From: an uncultured Pelagibacteraceae bacterium
GTDB lineage: Bacteria; Pseudomonadota; Alphaproteobacteria; Pelagibacterales; Pelagibacteraceae
Direction: 5' to 3'
Assembly: GCA_902524595.1 (NCBI GenBank)
Contig: CABZDS010000001.1
Coordinates: forward strand, 186,001-250,000
Length of the DNA stretch: 64,000 bases
Every line of letters begins with the position of its first letter. The stretch's first letter is position 1. The notes beneath the pieces are model-generated. The model was not told the DNA's origin, ran no database searches, and saw only the letters and a list, made by a program, of their open reading frames with translations. The translations under genes were made by a program, and so were the position numbers. Below are positions 7,543-16,110 of this stretch, piece by piece.

Positions 7543-8416
7543 ATTTAGCTATTTCTTCTGATATTTCGTCTTCGACAGGCTTAGTTTCAACTTTTTGGAT
7601 TTGTTTTTCTAAATTTCTTTTTAAAGCTTTATCTAATTTTTTTTGCGTATCTTCTGTGCTCAAATTTAATATAATTTGAAATTCGGTTAATACCCTATCA
7701 TAAGCTTTTTCAAAAAGTTGTCTTTCACTGTAAGATTGATCAACCATTAAATCATCACCTTTATTTAAATCCCTTACTACTTCTGCTAATTCGTAAATTT
7801 TTCCTGACGAAATTTTTGCTTCATATTCTTGTGCTCTTCTACTCCACATACTCCGTTTAATCTTTGGTTTACTTTTTAGAATACTGATACATTTATTTAC
7901 CTGATTTATTGTCGCCAAAGGTCTCAAATGCGATTGCTTATTTACTGGAACCATTCCATTCGCTTTATCCTTCTCAAATTTCAAAATATAAGCTTCTATA
8001 TCAATTCCACCAATATTCATTTTTTTAAATTCTGAAATTTGACCAACACCATGTTTTGGATAAACAACATAGTCTTTTACTTTATATTCTTTCTTTTCAG
8101 TATCTTGTTTCTTTACTTTTTTTATTTCTGGTTTTTGTTCGTTATTTTTTGGTATACGTAATAAATTTGAATTTGTATCTGAATTTTCTTTTTTTTCTTT
8201 TTTAGATAATTTTAGTTTGTTATTAGCTTTAATAGTTTTTTTTATTGTCTTAACTTTTTTTACTTTTTTATTTACTTTAATTTTTTTTATAATCTTTTCT
8301 TTTTTTGGACTTTCAGCTCTTTTTTTAGACTTCTTTTTTTTATCTATTTTTTTTGTTTTAAATGTTTTCTTCAAAGTATTTATCAAACTTATTTTCTTCA
8401 TCTTTATATTTTTCAT
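7541..8416 (-). CDS. carD: CarD-family RNA polymerase-binding regulator with Lys-rich N-terminal extension
   Basis: The C-terminal part (about residues 110-280) is a CarD/CdnL protein. It has the RNAP-binding (TRCF-like) module beginning [13 protein letters not shown], then the helical DNA-binding module with [10 protein letters not shown] and LAEVVRDLN. CarD stabilises open promoter complexes at many housekeeping promoters. The first 80 residues contain 35 lysines, an extension most CarD proteins (about 160-170 aa) lack. No ATG exists between the two near the N-terminus (8416 and 8401) and the domain, so the extension is probably translated unless a rarer start codon is used. The ATG at 8416 lies 59 bases inside the end of the ferredoxin gene, an unusually long overlap. 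It is last in the helicase-TerB-fdxA-carD operon. Confidence 0.9.
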   Translation of the reverse strand: MKNIKMKKISLINTLKKTFKTKKIDKKKKSKKRAESPKKEKIIKKIKVNKKVKKVKTIKKTIKANNKLKLSKKEKKENSDTNSNLLRIPKNNEQKPEIKKVKKQDTEKKEYKVKDYVVYPKHGVGQISEFKKMNIGGIDIEAYILKFEKDKANGMVPVNKQSHLRPLATINQVNKCISILKSKPKIKRSMWSRRAQEYEAKISSGKIYELAEVVRDLNKGDDLMVDQSYSERQLFEKAYDRVLTEFQIILNLSTEDTQKKLDKALKRNLEKQIQKVETKPVEDEISEEIAK

Positions 8417-8684
8417 GATTTGTAAGAGGTTCCTTAGCTTCAGAAATATTTGGCCATATTTCTGAGTATTTTTTATTCACCTCAAGCCATTTTTCGCTTC
8501 CTGAAACTGTGTCTGATATTATAGCATCGATTGGACACTCAGGTTCACAAACGCCACAATCTATACACTCATCCGGCTTAATTACAAGCATATTTTTTCC
8601 CTCATAAAAACAATCTACCGGACAAACATCGACACATGTTGTGTGTTTACACTTTATACATTTATCATTAACCAAATATGTCAT
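8358..8684 (-). CDS. fdxA: Seven-iron ferredoxin (3Fe-4S/4Fe-4S)
   Basis: A 108-residue ferredoxin. Its cysteines at 9, 12, 17, 21, 25, 40, 43, 46 and 50 follow the Azotobacter FdI pattern: ligands at 9, 17 and 50 for the 3Fe-4S cluster and 21, 40, 43 and 46 for the 4Fe-4S cluster, with 12 and 25 as non-ligand cysteines. The motifs [10 protein letters not shown] and [12 protein letters not shown] are clear. It is a soluble low-potential electron carrier whose partner is unknown. It starts with a 4-base ATGA overlap with the TerB-like gene, and its 3' end overlaps carD by 59 bases. The fdxA-carD order is common in alphaproteobacteria. Confidence 0.95.
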   Translation of the reverse strand: MTYLVNDKCIKCKHTTCVDVCPVDCFYEGKNMLVIKPDECIDCGVCEPECPIDAIISDTVSGSEKWLEVNKKYSEIWPNISEAKEPLTNHEKYKDEENKFDKYFEENI

Positions 8685-9106
8685 TGACTTGATTTAATTT
8701 TTTCTTTTATATCTCCAACTACTTTTGAGTCAAGATAGAGCAGTCCAGATAATCTTCTCATTAGATTTGTTTCATACATGTCAGCATTTTCATCTGAGTA
8801 AATAATTGTCCACAAAGCTTCGATTACTATCTTTTTTTCTTCAATACTTTTGTTTTTTACTTCCTTGGTGAATTCTAAGATCTGATTTGAATCTTTTTCT
8901 TTAATTTCAGCATCTTTTATTATTTCATCTAAATTATTTTGATCAGCACCCATTTCTATTAGAGCTTTTTTAATTATAACTTTCTCTTTCTCTGTAAAAT
9001 TTTCATCTATTTTTGCTGAGTGGATCATAAGCGCTGCAATACTAATTAATGATAGATGACTTTCATCATTTTTTGTCTCTTTTTTTTTTGTAAATAAATT
9101 AAACAT
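8681..9106 (-). CDS. TerB-like helical protein
   Basis: A 141-residue, mostly helical, acidic protein with the TerB-like (tellurite resistance B, DjlA N-terminal) repeat layout. A first helix hairpin ([20 protein letters not shown]) is followed by an acidic patch with TEKEKVII, and the second half repeats the pattern with [12 protein letters not shown] and LMRRLSGLL. Proteins of this type bind metal through such DxE/DEN loops, but no enzyme activity is known. It sits between the helicase (TAATG, 1-base overlap) and the ferredoxin (ATGA). From memory, many alphaproteobacteria have an S4-domain RNA-binding protein at this place instead. Role unknown. Confidence 0.72.
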   Translation of the reverse strand: MFNLFTKKKETKNDESHLSLISIAALMIHSAKIDENFTEKEKVIIKKALIEMGADQNNLDEIIKDAEIKEKDSNQILEFTKEVKNKSIEEKKIVIEALWTIIYSDENADMYETNLMRRLSGLLYLDSKVVGDIKEKIKSSQ

Positions 9107-11586
9107 TATTTTAAGTTCAATTGATTTAATACACTGAATGGATTATTAGAATGGTCTTTTTTGTCATATTTTTTCAATATCTTCTTTCTTAATGGTGTAT
9201 ATTTTATAAAAAATTCTTTATCTTTCTCATAAATTTTATAGTCCATTTTTTTTAACAATTTTTTAAAATTCTCTTTCGAGCAGCCGAGTAGGTTTAACAT
9301 TTCAGGAATTACTTTTATCTCTTTTTTAACATCTTTCTCAGAATTAAATATTAATAAAAATAACCTTTCAAGTATATCTATTCGAACACAAATATCGTCA
9401 AATTTTTCAAAACCACAAAGCAACATAAAATCCTTATTTGCAGATTTCATACCCTCCAAAAAATTTAACCCAAATGTTGGAGGCGATAATTCAAGAAATT
9501 TATTATTAAAACTTTTCCATAATAATATTCTTAATAAAACTGAACTTGGTTTAAATAATTTAAATAGAAAGATATGATATCTTCCAAATTTTACTCCCAG
9601 ATTTCTTAATTTTTTTCTATCGCTTTGGTTAATTTTTTTTAAATATTCGTAAATATTTGATCTTTCAATTACACCGTTATTTTCATATAGTCTGTAGGCC
9701 AAGGCTCTTAGCTCGGGGTTTTCATCTTTAATATTTTTTAGCTCAATTAGGCTACTAAGTTCAGTCCCAATCTTTTTGTTAATCCACTTTGTTAGAAACT
9801 CATTTAATTTATTTCTTTCCTCATTTTCAATCATTTCATCAATAATTAAATCAATCTTTGGTTTGAGATAATCTGATCCAGCTGCGAGTCTTGCTATAGG
9901 ATCGCTATGCCAATAAATTTTAAAATCATCTTTCAATTCTATTTGACCTGTATCAATTATTTGTTGAATTCGGTTAATTATCTCTGGACCTACATTTTGT
10001 CTTGCAGCTTTCTTTAAAGATTTTATATCTGCATCTAAAGCATCAACTTTTAAGTCTAAATTTAATTTTAATCCTTTTAAAATTCCAATGTATTGACCAT
10101 TAATTAATACTTTTTCTTTTTCAATAATTTCAGTTTTTAATTCAACATCTTGTTTTAATCCTTTTGCTAAAACACTGGCTCTTTTATCTATAAATGTTTT
10201 TGTTAATTCATCGTGAAGTCTGTCTGATAATTTGTCTTCTAATTTTTTAGTTCTTTCAATCCAGTAATCTTGATTTTCAACCCAATTGGACTTATTTGAG
10301 ACATATGACCAAGTTCTCACATTAGATATTCTGTTTGAGATTGAATCTACATTTCCATCTAATTTATCAAGTATAGAAAGTTGTTCTTTCATATAATAAT
10401 TTGGTATTTTCTTTTCTTTGCTTACTAAAAAATTAAATACTTTGTTTACAACTTCTAAGTGATGACCATAAGTTTTTTTAACAAAATCAGGAATTTGACA
10501 ACATTCCCATAGAATTTTCAAAGTGTGTGTTTTGTCATCTATAACACTATTATTTTCTTTTAAAAAATATTTTAAAACTTTCTCATCTTCGCATTCTCCA
10601 ACTCTTCTCAACCATTCTTTATTGGGTTTTTCATCTAATGATTTTAAAAGAGTTTCTTTATTTTTAAAATTTAAATCAGAATTTCTCCAGAATATATTTT
10701 GAATTTCAGGAAAATTATGATTTTCTAAAAAATCAATTTCTTCAGGGCTAATTTCATCACAATTACCTGTAATACCAAAACTTCCATTATTTAAATATCG
10801 ACCAGCCCTTCCTGAAATTTGTCCAATTTCTGAGATCTTTAACCTTCTTATTTTCTTTCCATCAAATTTTTTTATATTTGAAAAATAAATATGATCCAAA
10901 TCCATATTTATTCCCATTCCAATAGCGTCAGTAGCAACAAGATAATCAACATCTCCAGATTGATATAAACTTACTTGAGCATTTCTAGTCTTAGGACTGA
11001 GAGATCCCATAACAATTGCCGCTCCGCCTTTTTGTCTTCTTATAAGTTCTGCAATTGCATATACATCTTCTGTAGAAAAAGCGATAACTGCACTTTTTCT
11101 TTCAATTCTTGAAATTTTTTTATGTCCACTAAATGAAAGTTTCGATAATCTTTGTTTATTTATAAAATCAATATCATCATCAAGTTTTTGAATAATACTT
11201 TTGACAGTGTTAGAACCCATTAGCATTGTTAATTTCTTGCCTCTAAGATTTAATAATCTATCAGTAAATATATGACCTCGTTCATGATCCGAACACATTT
11301 GAATTTCATCTATTCCAACAAAATCTAAAACCTTATCTATTGGCATTGACTCTACGGTGCATAAAAAATACTTTGCATTAATTGGTATAATTTTTTCTTC
11401 ACCAGTAATAAGAGCAACTTGAGATATATCTACCTTTTGTATAATCTTGTCATATACTTCTCGAGCTAAAAGTCTAAGAGGGAACCCTATCATTCCCGAG
11501 TCAAATGAAAGCATCGTTTCTATAGCTAGAAAAGTTTTTCCAGTATTTGTGGGTCCAAGAACTGCAGTGATCTTATTTTTTGGCAT
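9106..11586 (-). CDS. Suv3-like DExH-type RNA helicase
   Basis: An 826-residue superfamily 2 helicase related to mitochondrial SUV3. Walker A GPTNTGKT is at residues 11-18, the DEIQ box is at 93-96 (the Suv3 family has DE-x-Q rather than DEAD), motif V shows VATDAIGMGINMDL, and motif VI shows QISGRAGRY. The C-terminal half is helical and lysine-rich, as in bacterial relatives. Such enzymes unwind structured RNA for decay by exonucleases. A degradosome role here is inference. It is first in the operon with the TerB-like gene, fdxA and carD, with the next gene overlapping by one base. The upstream 162-base divergent region also serves aacS. Confidence 0.92.
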   Translation of the reverse strand: MPKNKITAVLGPTNTGKTFLAIETMLSFDSGMIGFPLRLLAREVYDKIIQKVDISQVALITGEEKIIPINAKYFLCTVESMPIDKVLDFVGIDEIQMCSDHERGHIFTDRLLNLRGKKLTMLMGSNTVKSIIQKLDDDIDFINKQRLSKLSFSGHKKISRIERKSAVIAFSTEDVYAIAELIRRQKGGAAIVMGSLSPKTRNAQVSLYQSGDVDYLVATDAIGMGINMDLDHIYFSNIKKFDGKKIRRLKISEIGQISGRAGRYLNNGSFGITGNCDEISPEEIDFLENHNFPEIQNIFWRNSDLNFKNKETLLKSLDEKPNKEWLRRVGECEDEKVLKYFLKENNSVIDDKTHTLKILWECCQIPDFVKKTYGHHLEVVNKVFNFLVSKEKKIPNYYMKEQLSILDKLDGNVDSISNRISNVRTWSYVSNKSNWVENQDYWIERTKKLEDKLSDRLHDELTKTFIDKRASVLAKGLKQDVELKTEIIEKEKVLINGQYIGILKGLKLNLDLKVDALDADIKSLKKAARQNVGPEIINRIQQIIDTGQIELKDDFKIYWHSDPIARLAAGSDYLKPKIDLIIDEMIENEERNKLNEFLTKWINKKIGTELSSLIELKNIKDENPELRALAYRLYENNGVIERSNIYEYLKKINQSDRKKLRNLGVKFGRYHIFLFKLFKPSSVLLRILLWKSFNNKFLELSPPTFGLNFLEGMKSANKDFMLLCGFEKFDDICVRIDILERLFLLIFNSEKDVKKEIKVIPEMLNLLGCSKENFKKLLKKMDYKIYEKDKEFFIKYTPLRKKILKKYDKKDHSNNPFSVLNQLNLK

Positions 11587-11748
11587 ATCAACTTTTAGTA
11601 TGATCTTTTTTAAGCCTACTATATTTTGTTATTCAAAAAGAACAAAAATAGACTAAAACTAGTCCGAATCAGATAGGAAAAAGTTCTCATTTTCAATTTA
11701 TATCATCTAAGGTTAGCATAAATTTTACAATATAAATATAAATATTTA

Positions 11749-13704
11749 ATGCCAAAAAAACTTTGGGAGCCGTCTAAAGCACTTATAAAAAATTCAAATT
11801 TATTTGCTTATGAGAAATTTATTTCAAAATATTATAAATATAATTTTTCAAGAAATTATACAAAATTGTTAAAATGGAGTGTAAAAAATCCTAAAGACTT
11901 TTGGAACTCAATTTGGAATTATTTTGAAGTAATAGGAAAAAAAAGTAATAGATTCAAATTAACCAAAGACCTTATTAATAGTAAATTTTTTGTTAATTCA
12001 AAGTTAAATTTCACAGAAAATTTATTAGTTAAAAATTCCAATCAAAAAGCTATTACTTTTGTTAGTGAAAATGGTTTTAGAGAACGAAAGTCATGGAAAG
12101 AACTTAATATTGACGTGAAAAAAATAATTACATTTTATAAAAAAATTAATATTTCTGAAAAAGATAGGATAGCAGCATATACTCCAAATCAGATCGAAAC
12201 AGTGGAGTGTTTCTTAAGTGCTAGTGCAATAGGTTCAATCTGGAGCTCGTGCTCACCTGATTTTGGTGTTCCTGGAGTTATAGAACGTTTTTCACAAATA
12301 AAACCTAAATTATTAATTATAACTGATAAATATTATTATAATGGAAAGGAAATAAATATTATTGAGAGACTGCCCAAAATATTAAGGAAATTAAAAAGTA
12401 TAAAATCAGTTTTAATTTTAAATTATCCTGGAAAAAAACTAAAAAGATTAAAAAAAATTAAAAATATAAAAATTTATTATTTTACTGAGATTAAAAAACT
12501 TGAAATAAGCAGAAATAAATTAAAAAAATTTGATTTTGACCACGAATTAGCAATTTTATACTCAAGTGGTACAACAGGTAAGCCAAAATGTATTTGCCAT
12601 AGATCTGGTGGAGTTTTATTACAACATTTGAAAGAACATCAATTACATTGCAATGTAAAACCAAATGATAATGTATTTTACTTTACAACTTGTGGATGGA
12701 TGATGTGGAATTGGCTTGTTACAGCCTTAGCATCTAAAGCATCAATATTGTTATTTGATGGCTTTCCTATGTATAAATCTCCAGAGTTATTATTAAAAAT
12801 TGCAAATAAAGAGAAAGTTACTCTATTTGGTATAAGTGCAAAATATATTGATCAACTTATAAAACATAACGTTCAGTTAAAAGAAAAAATTAAACTTAAG
12901 CATTTAAAAACGATTTGTTCTACAGGATCTCCACTTTCTAAAGATGGTTTTGAATTTGTTTATAGAAATATAAAAAAAAATGTTCATTTAGCATCTATTT
13001 CTGGAGGAACAGATATCGTATCATGTTTTGTAAATGGAAATATTTATACAAACGTAAACAGTGGTGAAATACAAAACAATGGTCTTGGCATGGATACTGC
13101 GGTATTTTCTGAAAAAGGTAAATCAATTTTAAATAAAAAAGGAGAGTTAGTATGTAAAAACTCTTTTCCGTCAATGCCCTTGAAATTTTGGAATGATCCT
13201 GGAAAAGTTAAATATAAAAAAGCTTATTTTTCAAAATTTAAAAATATTTGGCATCATGGAGATTATGCCGAAAGAAAGAATAATGGGTCTTATATTATTT
13301 ATGGAAGATCAGACGCAACATTAAACCCAGGTGGCGTTCGACTTGGCACAGCTGAAATTTATTCTGTTGTTGAAAAATTTAAAGAGGTAAAAGAGTCTAT
13401 TGTAGTGGGCCAATCTTGGGAAAACGATGTAAGAATAATACTTTTTGTAGTCTTATCGAAAAACAACAAATTAGATGAAAAATTAATATCGAAATTAAAA
13501 ACAACAATTAGATATGAGGCTTCACCGAGGCATGTACCTTCTAAAATAATTGCAGTAAATGATATTCCTAGAACTAAGAATGGCAAAATTGTAGAAGTGG
13601 CTGTAAAAAATATTATAGATGGCAACAAAATAAATAATATTGAAGCATTATTAAATCCATCTGCTTTAAATGAATATAAAAATCTTATTGAGTTAAAATC
13701 GTAA
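11749..13704 (+). CDS. aacS: Acetoacetyl-CoA synthetase
   Basis: A 651-residue ANL-family ligase that activates acetoacetate to acetoacetyl-CoA for ketone-body use or polymer metabolism. The N-terminal ACAS-type region opens MPKKLWEPSKALIKNSNL. The P-loop YSSGTTGKPKCICH is near residue 280. CGWMMWNWLV, ISGGTDIVSCF and GRSDATLNPGGVR are typical of AacS, and the catalytic lysine lies in IPRTKNGK near residue 625. Length equals the family norm. Its stop overlaps the start of the aminotransferase gene by one base (TAATG at 13702-13706), so the two are coupled. The start at 11749 lacks an evident Shine-Dalgarno sequence. Confidence 0.94.
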   Translation: MPKKLWEPSKALIKNSNLFAYEKFISKYYKYNFSRNYTKLLKWSVKNPKDFWNSIWNYFEVIGKKSNRFKLTKDLINSKFFVNSKLNFTENLLVKNSNQKAITFVSENGFRERKSWKELNIDVKKIITFYKKINISEKDRIAAYTPNQIETVECFLSASAIGSIWSSCSPDFGVPGVIERFSQIKPKLLIITDKYYYNGKEINIIERLPKILRKLKSIKSVLILNYPGKKLKRLKKIKNIKIYYFTEIKKLEISRNKLKKFDFDHELAILYSSGTTGKPKCICHRSGGVLLQHLKEHQLHCNVKPNDNVFYFTTCGWMMWNWLVTALASKASILLFDGFPMYKSPELLLKIANKEKVTLFGISAKYIDQLIKHNVQLKEKIKLKHLKTICSTGSPLSKDGFEFVYRNIKKNVHLASISGGTDIVSCFVNGNIYTNVNSGEIQNNGLGMDTAVFSEKGKSILNKKGELVCKNSFPSMPLKFWNDPGKVKYKKAYFSKFKNIWHHGDYAERKNNGSYIIYGRSDATLNPGGVRLGTAEIYSVVEKFKEVKESIVVGQSWENDVRIILFVVLSKNNKLDEKLISKLKTTIRYEASPRHVPSKIIAVNDIPRTKNGKIVEVAVKNIIDGNKINNIEALLNPSALNEYKNLIELKS

Positions 13705-14927
13705 TGATCAAAGATACTATTAAAAGCCTAAGTTTATCAGCAACACTAAAAATAAACGAAAAATCAAAAGTTATTGAAAATGAAGGTAAAAATATTATTA
13801 AGTTTGGATTTGGACAATCACCATTCCCAGTTCCAATTACTATTGTTGAAGAATTAAAAAAAAATGCATATCAGAAAAGTTATTTACCTATCCAAGGATT
13901 AGATAAACTAAGAGATTCAATTGCAAAATATGAGTCAAAAAAGAAAAATTATAGTATTACGTCAGATCAGGTCATAGTAGGTCCTGGAACCAAAGAACTA
14001 ATGTTCTTGATGCACTTAGCATTTGAAGGTGAAGTTTTATTGCCAGCTCCAAGTTGGGTATCTTACAAGCCACAATCAATTATAGCTAAAAACAATTATC
14101 ATTGGATTCAAACATCAGCTGAAAACAATTGGTTTCCTAAAGCTCAAGAAATAGAAAAAATTATTTTAAAAAAACCAGATAAAAAATATCTTTTGTTTCT
14201 TAATTCTCCAAATAACCCATCAGGACAAGTATGCAAAAATTTAAATGAAATTTCTTTAATTATAAAAAAATATAATATTTTAGTTTTATCAGATGAAATT
14301 TATTCTGAGTTAACATTTGATGAAAATTATATTTCAATTTTTGAACAATGCCCAGATAATGTTATAATAAGTAACGGTCTTAGTAAATGGTGTGGTGCTG
14401 GAGGATGGAGACTTGGATACTTCATAATACCAAAGAAAAAAATTGAATTACTTAAATCTATGAAAGTTCTAGCAAGTGAAACATTTTCCGCTGTAAGTTC
14501 ACCAATTCAGTTTGCTGCAATATCTGCCTTTAATGACAATCATGAACAATATATTTTAAAATCAAAAAAAATTCTTAAAGCTGTTGGAGAGTACGTATAT
14601 AGAAATTTATCATCTAATAATATTATTATGAACAAACCAATGGGAGGCTTTTATTTGTTGCCAGAATTTTTGAACAAAAAATTTGATAGTTCTTCCATTT
14701 TATGCAATGAAATTTTAACTAATTTAAATATTGCTTTACTTCCAGGAAGTGATTTTGGATTTGATCAAAAAAGAATGATAGTTCGCCTAAGTTTTACAGA
14801 CTTTGACGGAGATACATTCATGAAAAATATTAATGGAAAAACCGATATTAATGACGAGTTAATAAAATTGTACGCTCCAAAGGTTGTAGAGGGAGTAAAT
14901 AAATTAAAATCTTGGGTTGAAAAATAA
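13704..14927 (+). CDS. PLP-dependent aminotransferase, class I/II (aspartate aminotransferase-like)
   Basis: A 407-residue fold-type I aminotransferase. The glycine-rich FGFGQSPFPVP opens the substrate domain, NSPNNPSGQV holds the conserved cofactor-binding Asn, LSDEIYSELTF holds the Asp, and the PLP lysine is in SNGLSKWCGAGGWRLGY near residue 232. It probably transfers amino groups among aspartate, aromatic or branched amino acids and 2-oxo acids, but specificity cannot be fixed. The one-base overlap with aacS implies co-expression, which is an odd pairing with ketone-body activation. It may hint at a shared catabolic route, such as degradation of ketogenic amino acids. Confidence 0.85.
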   Translation: MIKDTIKSLSLSATLKINEKSKVIENEGKNIIKFGFGQSPFPVPITIVEELKKNAYQKSYLPIQGLDKLRDSIAKYESKKKNYSITSDQVIVGPGTKELMFLMHLAFEGEVLLPAPSWVSYKPQSIIAKNNYHWIQTSAENNWFPKAQEIEKIILKKPDKKYLLFLNSPNNPSGQVCKNLNEISLIIKKYNILVLSDEIYSELTFDENYISIFEQCPDNVIISNGLSKWCGAGGWRLGYFIIPKKKIELLKSMKVLASETFSAVSSPIQFAAISAFNDNHEQYILKSKKILKAVGEYVYRNLSSNNIIMNKPMGGFYLLPEFLNKKFDSSSILCNEILTNLNIALLPGSDFGFDQKRMIVRLSFTDFDGDTFMKNINGKTDINDELIKLYAPKVVEGVNKLKSWVEK

Positions 14928-15035
14928 TAATCAGTTAAAAAATTCCTTGATTAACAATACTTATATTCAATGAATTTACTAGACACTGGAAGTAATAAAT
15001 AGTTAGATTTGATTTTAAAACTTTAGAGAGGGTAT

Positions 15036-16043
15036 ATGAAAAAAATATTATCAACAATATCAAGCTCTCTGATTATTTTTGCTGCTATATTTTCATTTGG
15101 ATCAATAGCAAAATCAGCAGAGTTTTTTACAATAGGCACAGGAGGACCAACTGGAGTTTATTTTCAAACAGGAAATGCCATTTGTAAAATGTTACACAAA
15201 TCAGCAATTAGTGCTGAACATGGTAGAAAAAAAGGCATGAAAGATAAAGCTTACAGATGTACCGCTCCTTCAACTGGAGGCTCAAATTATAACATCGGAC
15301 AAATAAAAGATGGCGAGTTTCAATTTGGTGTAGCACAATCTGACTGGCAATATCATGCTTACAATGGATCAAGCAAATGGGAAGGAAAACAATTCAAAAA
15401 TTTAAGAGCTGTTTTTTCAGTACATAACGAGCCATTTCAAATCTGGGCTAGAAAAAAAGCAAAAGTCAAAGATTTTATGGGTCTTAAAGGAAAAGTAGTA
15501 AACATTGGAAATCCAGGTTCTGGTCAAAGAGGAACAATGGAAGAATTAATGAAAGCTATGGGTGTTGATAACAGTTTCTTTAAATCAGTTACTGAGCTAA
15601 CATCTTCAGAACAAGTAAAAGCTTTATGTGATGGTAAAATTGATGCGTTTGGATATTCAGTAGGTTTTCCAAATGGAGCAATGGAACAAGCAGCAACATG
15701 TGCAGCTAAAGCTATGCCAATCAATTTAACAGGAGATGTAATTACTGGAATTATTAGTGGAGCTGATTATTATGCATCTGCAACAATTCCAAAAGGTACT
15801 TATACTAAACAGAGAAAAGATGTAACTACATTTGGTGTTAAAGCTACTGTAGTAACAAGTGTAGATGTTTCTGAAGATTTAGTTTATCAGGTTACAAAAG
15901 CTGTTTTTGAAAATTTTGATGATTTTAAAAAACAACATCCAGCTTTTTCCCCTTTAGAGAAAAAAAATATGATAGCTGATGGTTTATCAGCACCACTTCA
16001 TCCTGGAGCTGTTAAATATTATAAAGAAGCTGGTTTAATGTAA
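15036..16043 (+). CDS. TAXI-family TRAP transporter solute-binding receptor
   Basis: A 335-residue periplasmic binding protein with a classical signal peptide (about residues 1-29, ending in the AKSA-like site). The mature TAXI-family opening FFTIGTGGPTGVYFQTGNAIC follows. It captures a solute, probably an organic acid or similar anion, for the fused permease encoded next. It has one of the best ribosome binding sites in the window (AGAGAGGG, 15025-15032), fitting a protein made in large excess over the permease. A terminator hairpin follows 21 bases after the stop. The ligand cannot be told from the sequence; TAXI proteins are less well characterised than DctP-type receptors. Confidence 0.93.
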   Translation: MKKILSTISSSLIIFAAIFSFGSIAKSAEFFTIGTGGPTGVYFQTGNAICKMLHKSAISAEHGRKKGMKDKAYRCTAPSTGGSNYNIGQIKDGEFQFGVAQSDWQYHAYNGSSKWEGKQFKNLRAVFSVHNEPFQIWARKKAKVKDFMGLKGKVVNIGNPGSGQRGTMEELMKAMGVDNSFFKSVTELTSSEQVKALCDGKIDAFGYSVGFPNGAMEQAATCAAKAMPINLTGDVITGIISGADYYASATIPKGTYTKQRKDVTTFGVKATVVTSVDVSEDLVYQVTKAVFENFDDFKKQHPAFSPLEKKNMIADGLSAPLHPGAVKYYKEAGLM

Positions 16044-16064
16044 TTAAATCTATATAAAAAATTG

Positions 16065-16096
16065 AGGCCCAATATATCTATTGGGCCTTTTTTTTT
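16065..16096 (+). terminator. Intrinsic terminator between TRAP receptor and permease genes
   Basis: AGGCCCAATA (16065-16074) and TATTGGGCCT (16079-16088) form a perfect 10-pair stem with a TATC loop, followed by nine T (16088-16096). The permease ATG is only 14 bases after the T-run and I see no promoter fitted in between. Partial read-through is therefore the likely way the permease is expressed at a lower level than the receptor. Confidence 0.93.
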
Positions 16097-16110
16097 ATAT
16101 ATTAAGCTGA

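Noticed and set aside
8217..8465. 82-residue hydrophobic plus-strand ORF opposite the CarD tail
   Set aside because: Same complement effect of lysine codons; looks like membrane helices but has no start signal and runs antisense to two real genes.
11587..11748. Short ORFs and the GACTA/TAGTC repeat (11651-11664) between the helicase and aacS
   Set aside because: ORFs of 18-23 codons lack ribosome binding sites, and the 5-base repeat arms are too short to call an operator.
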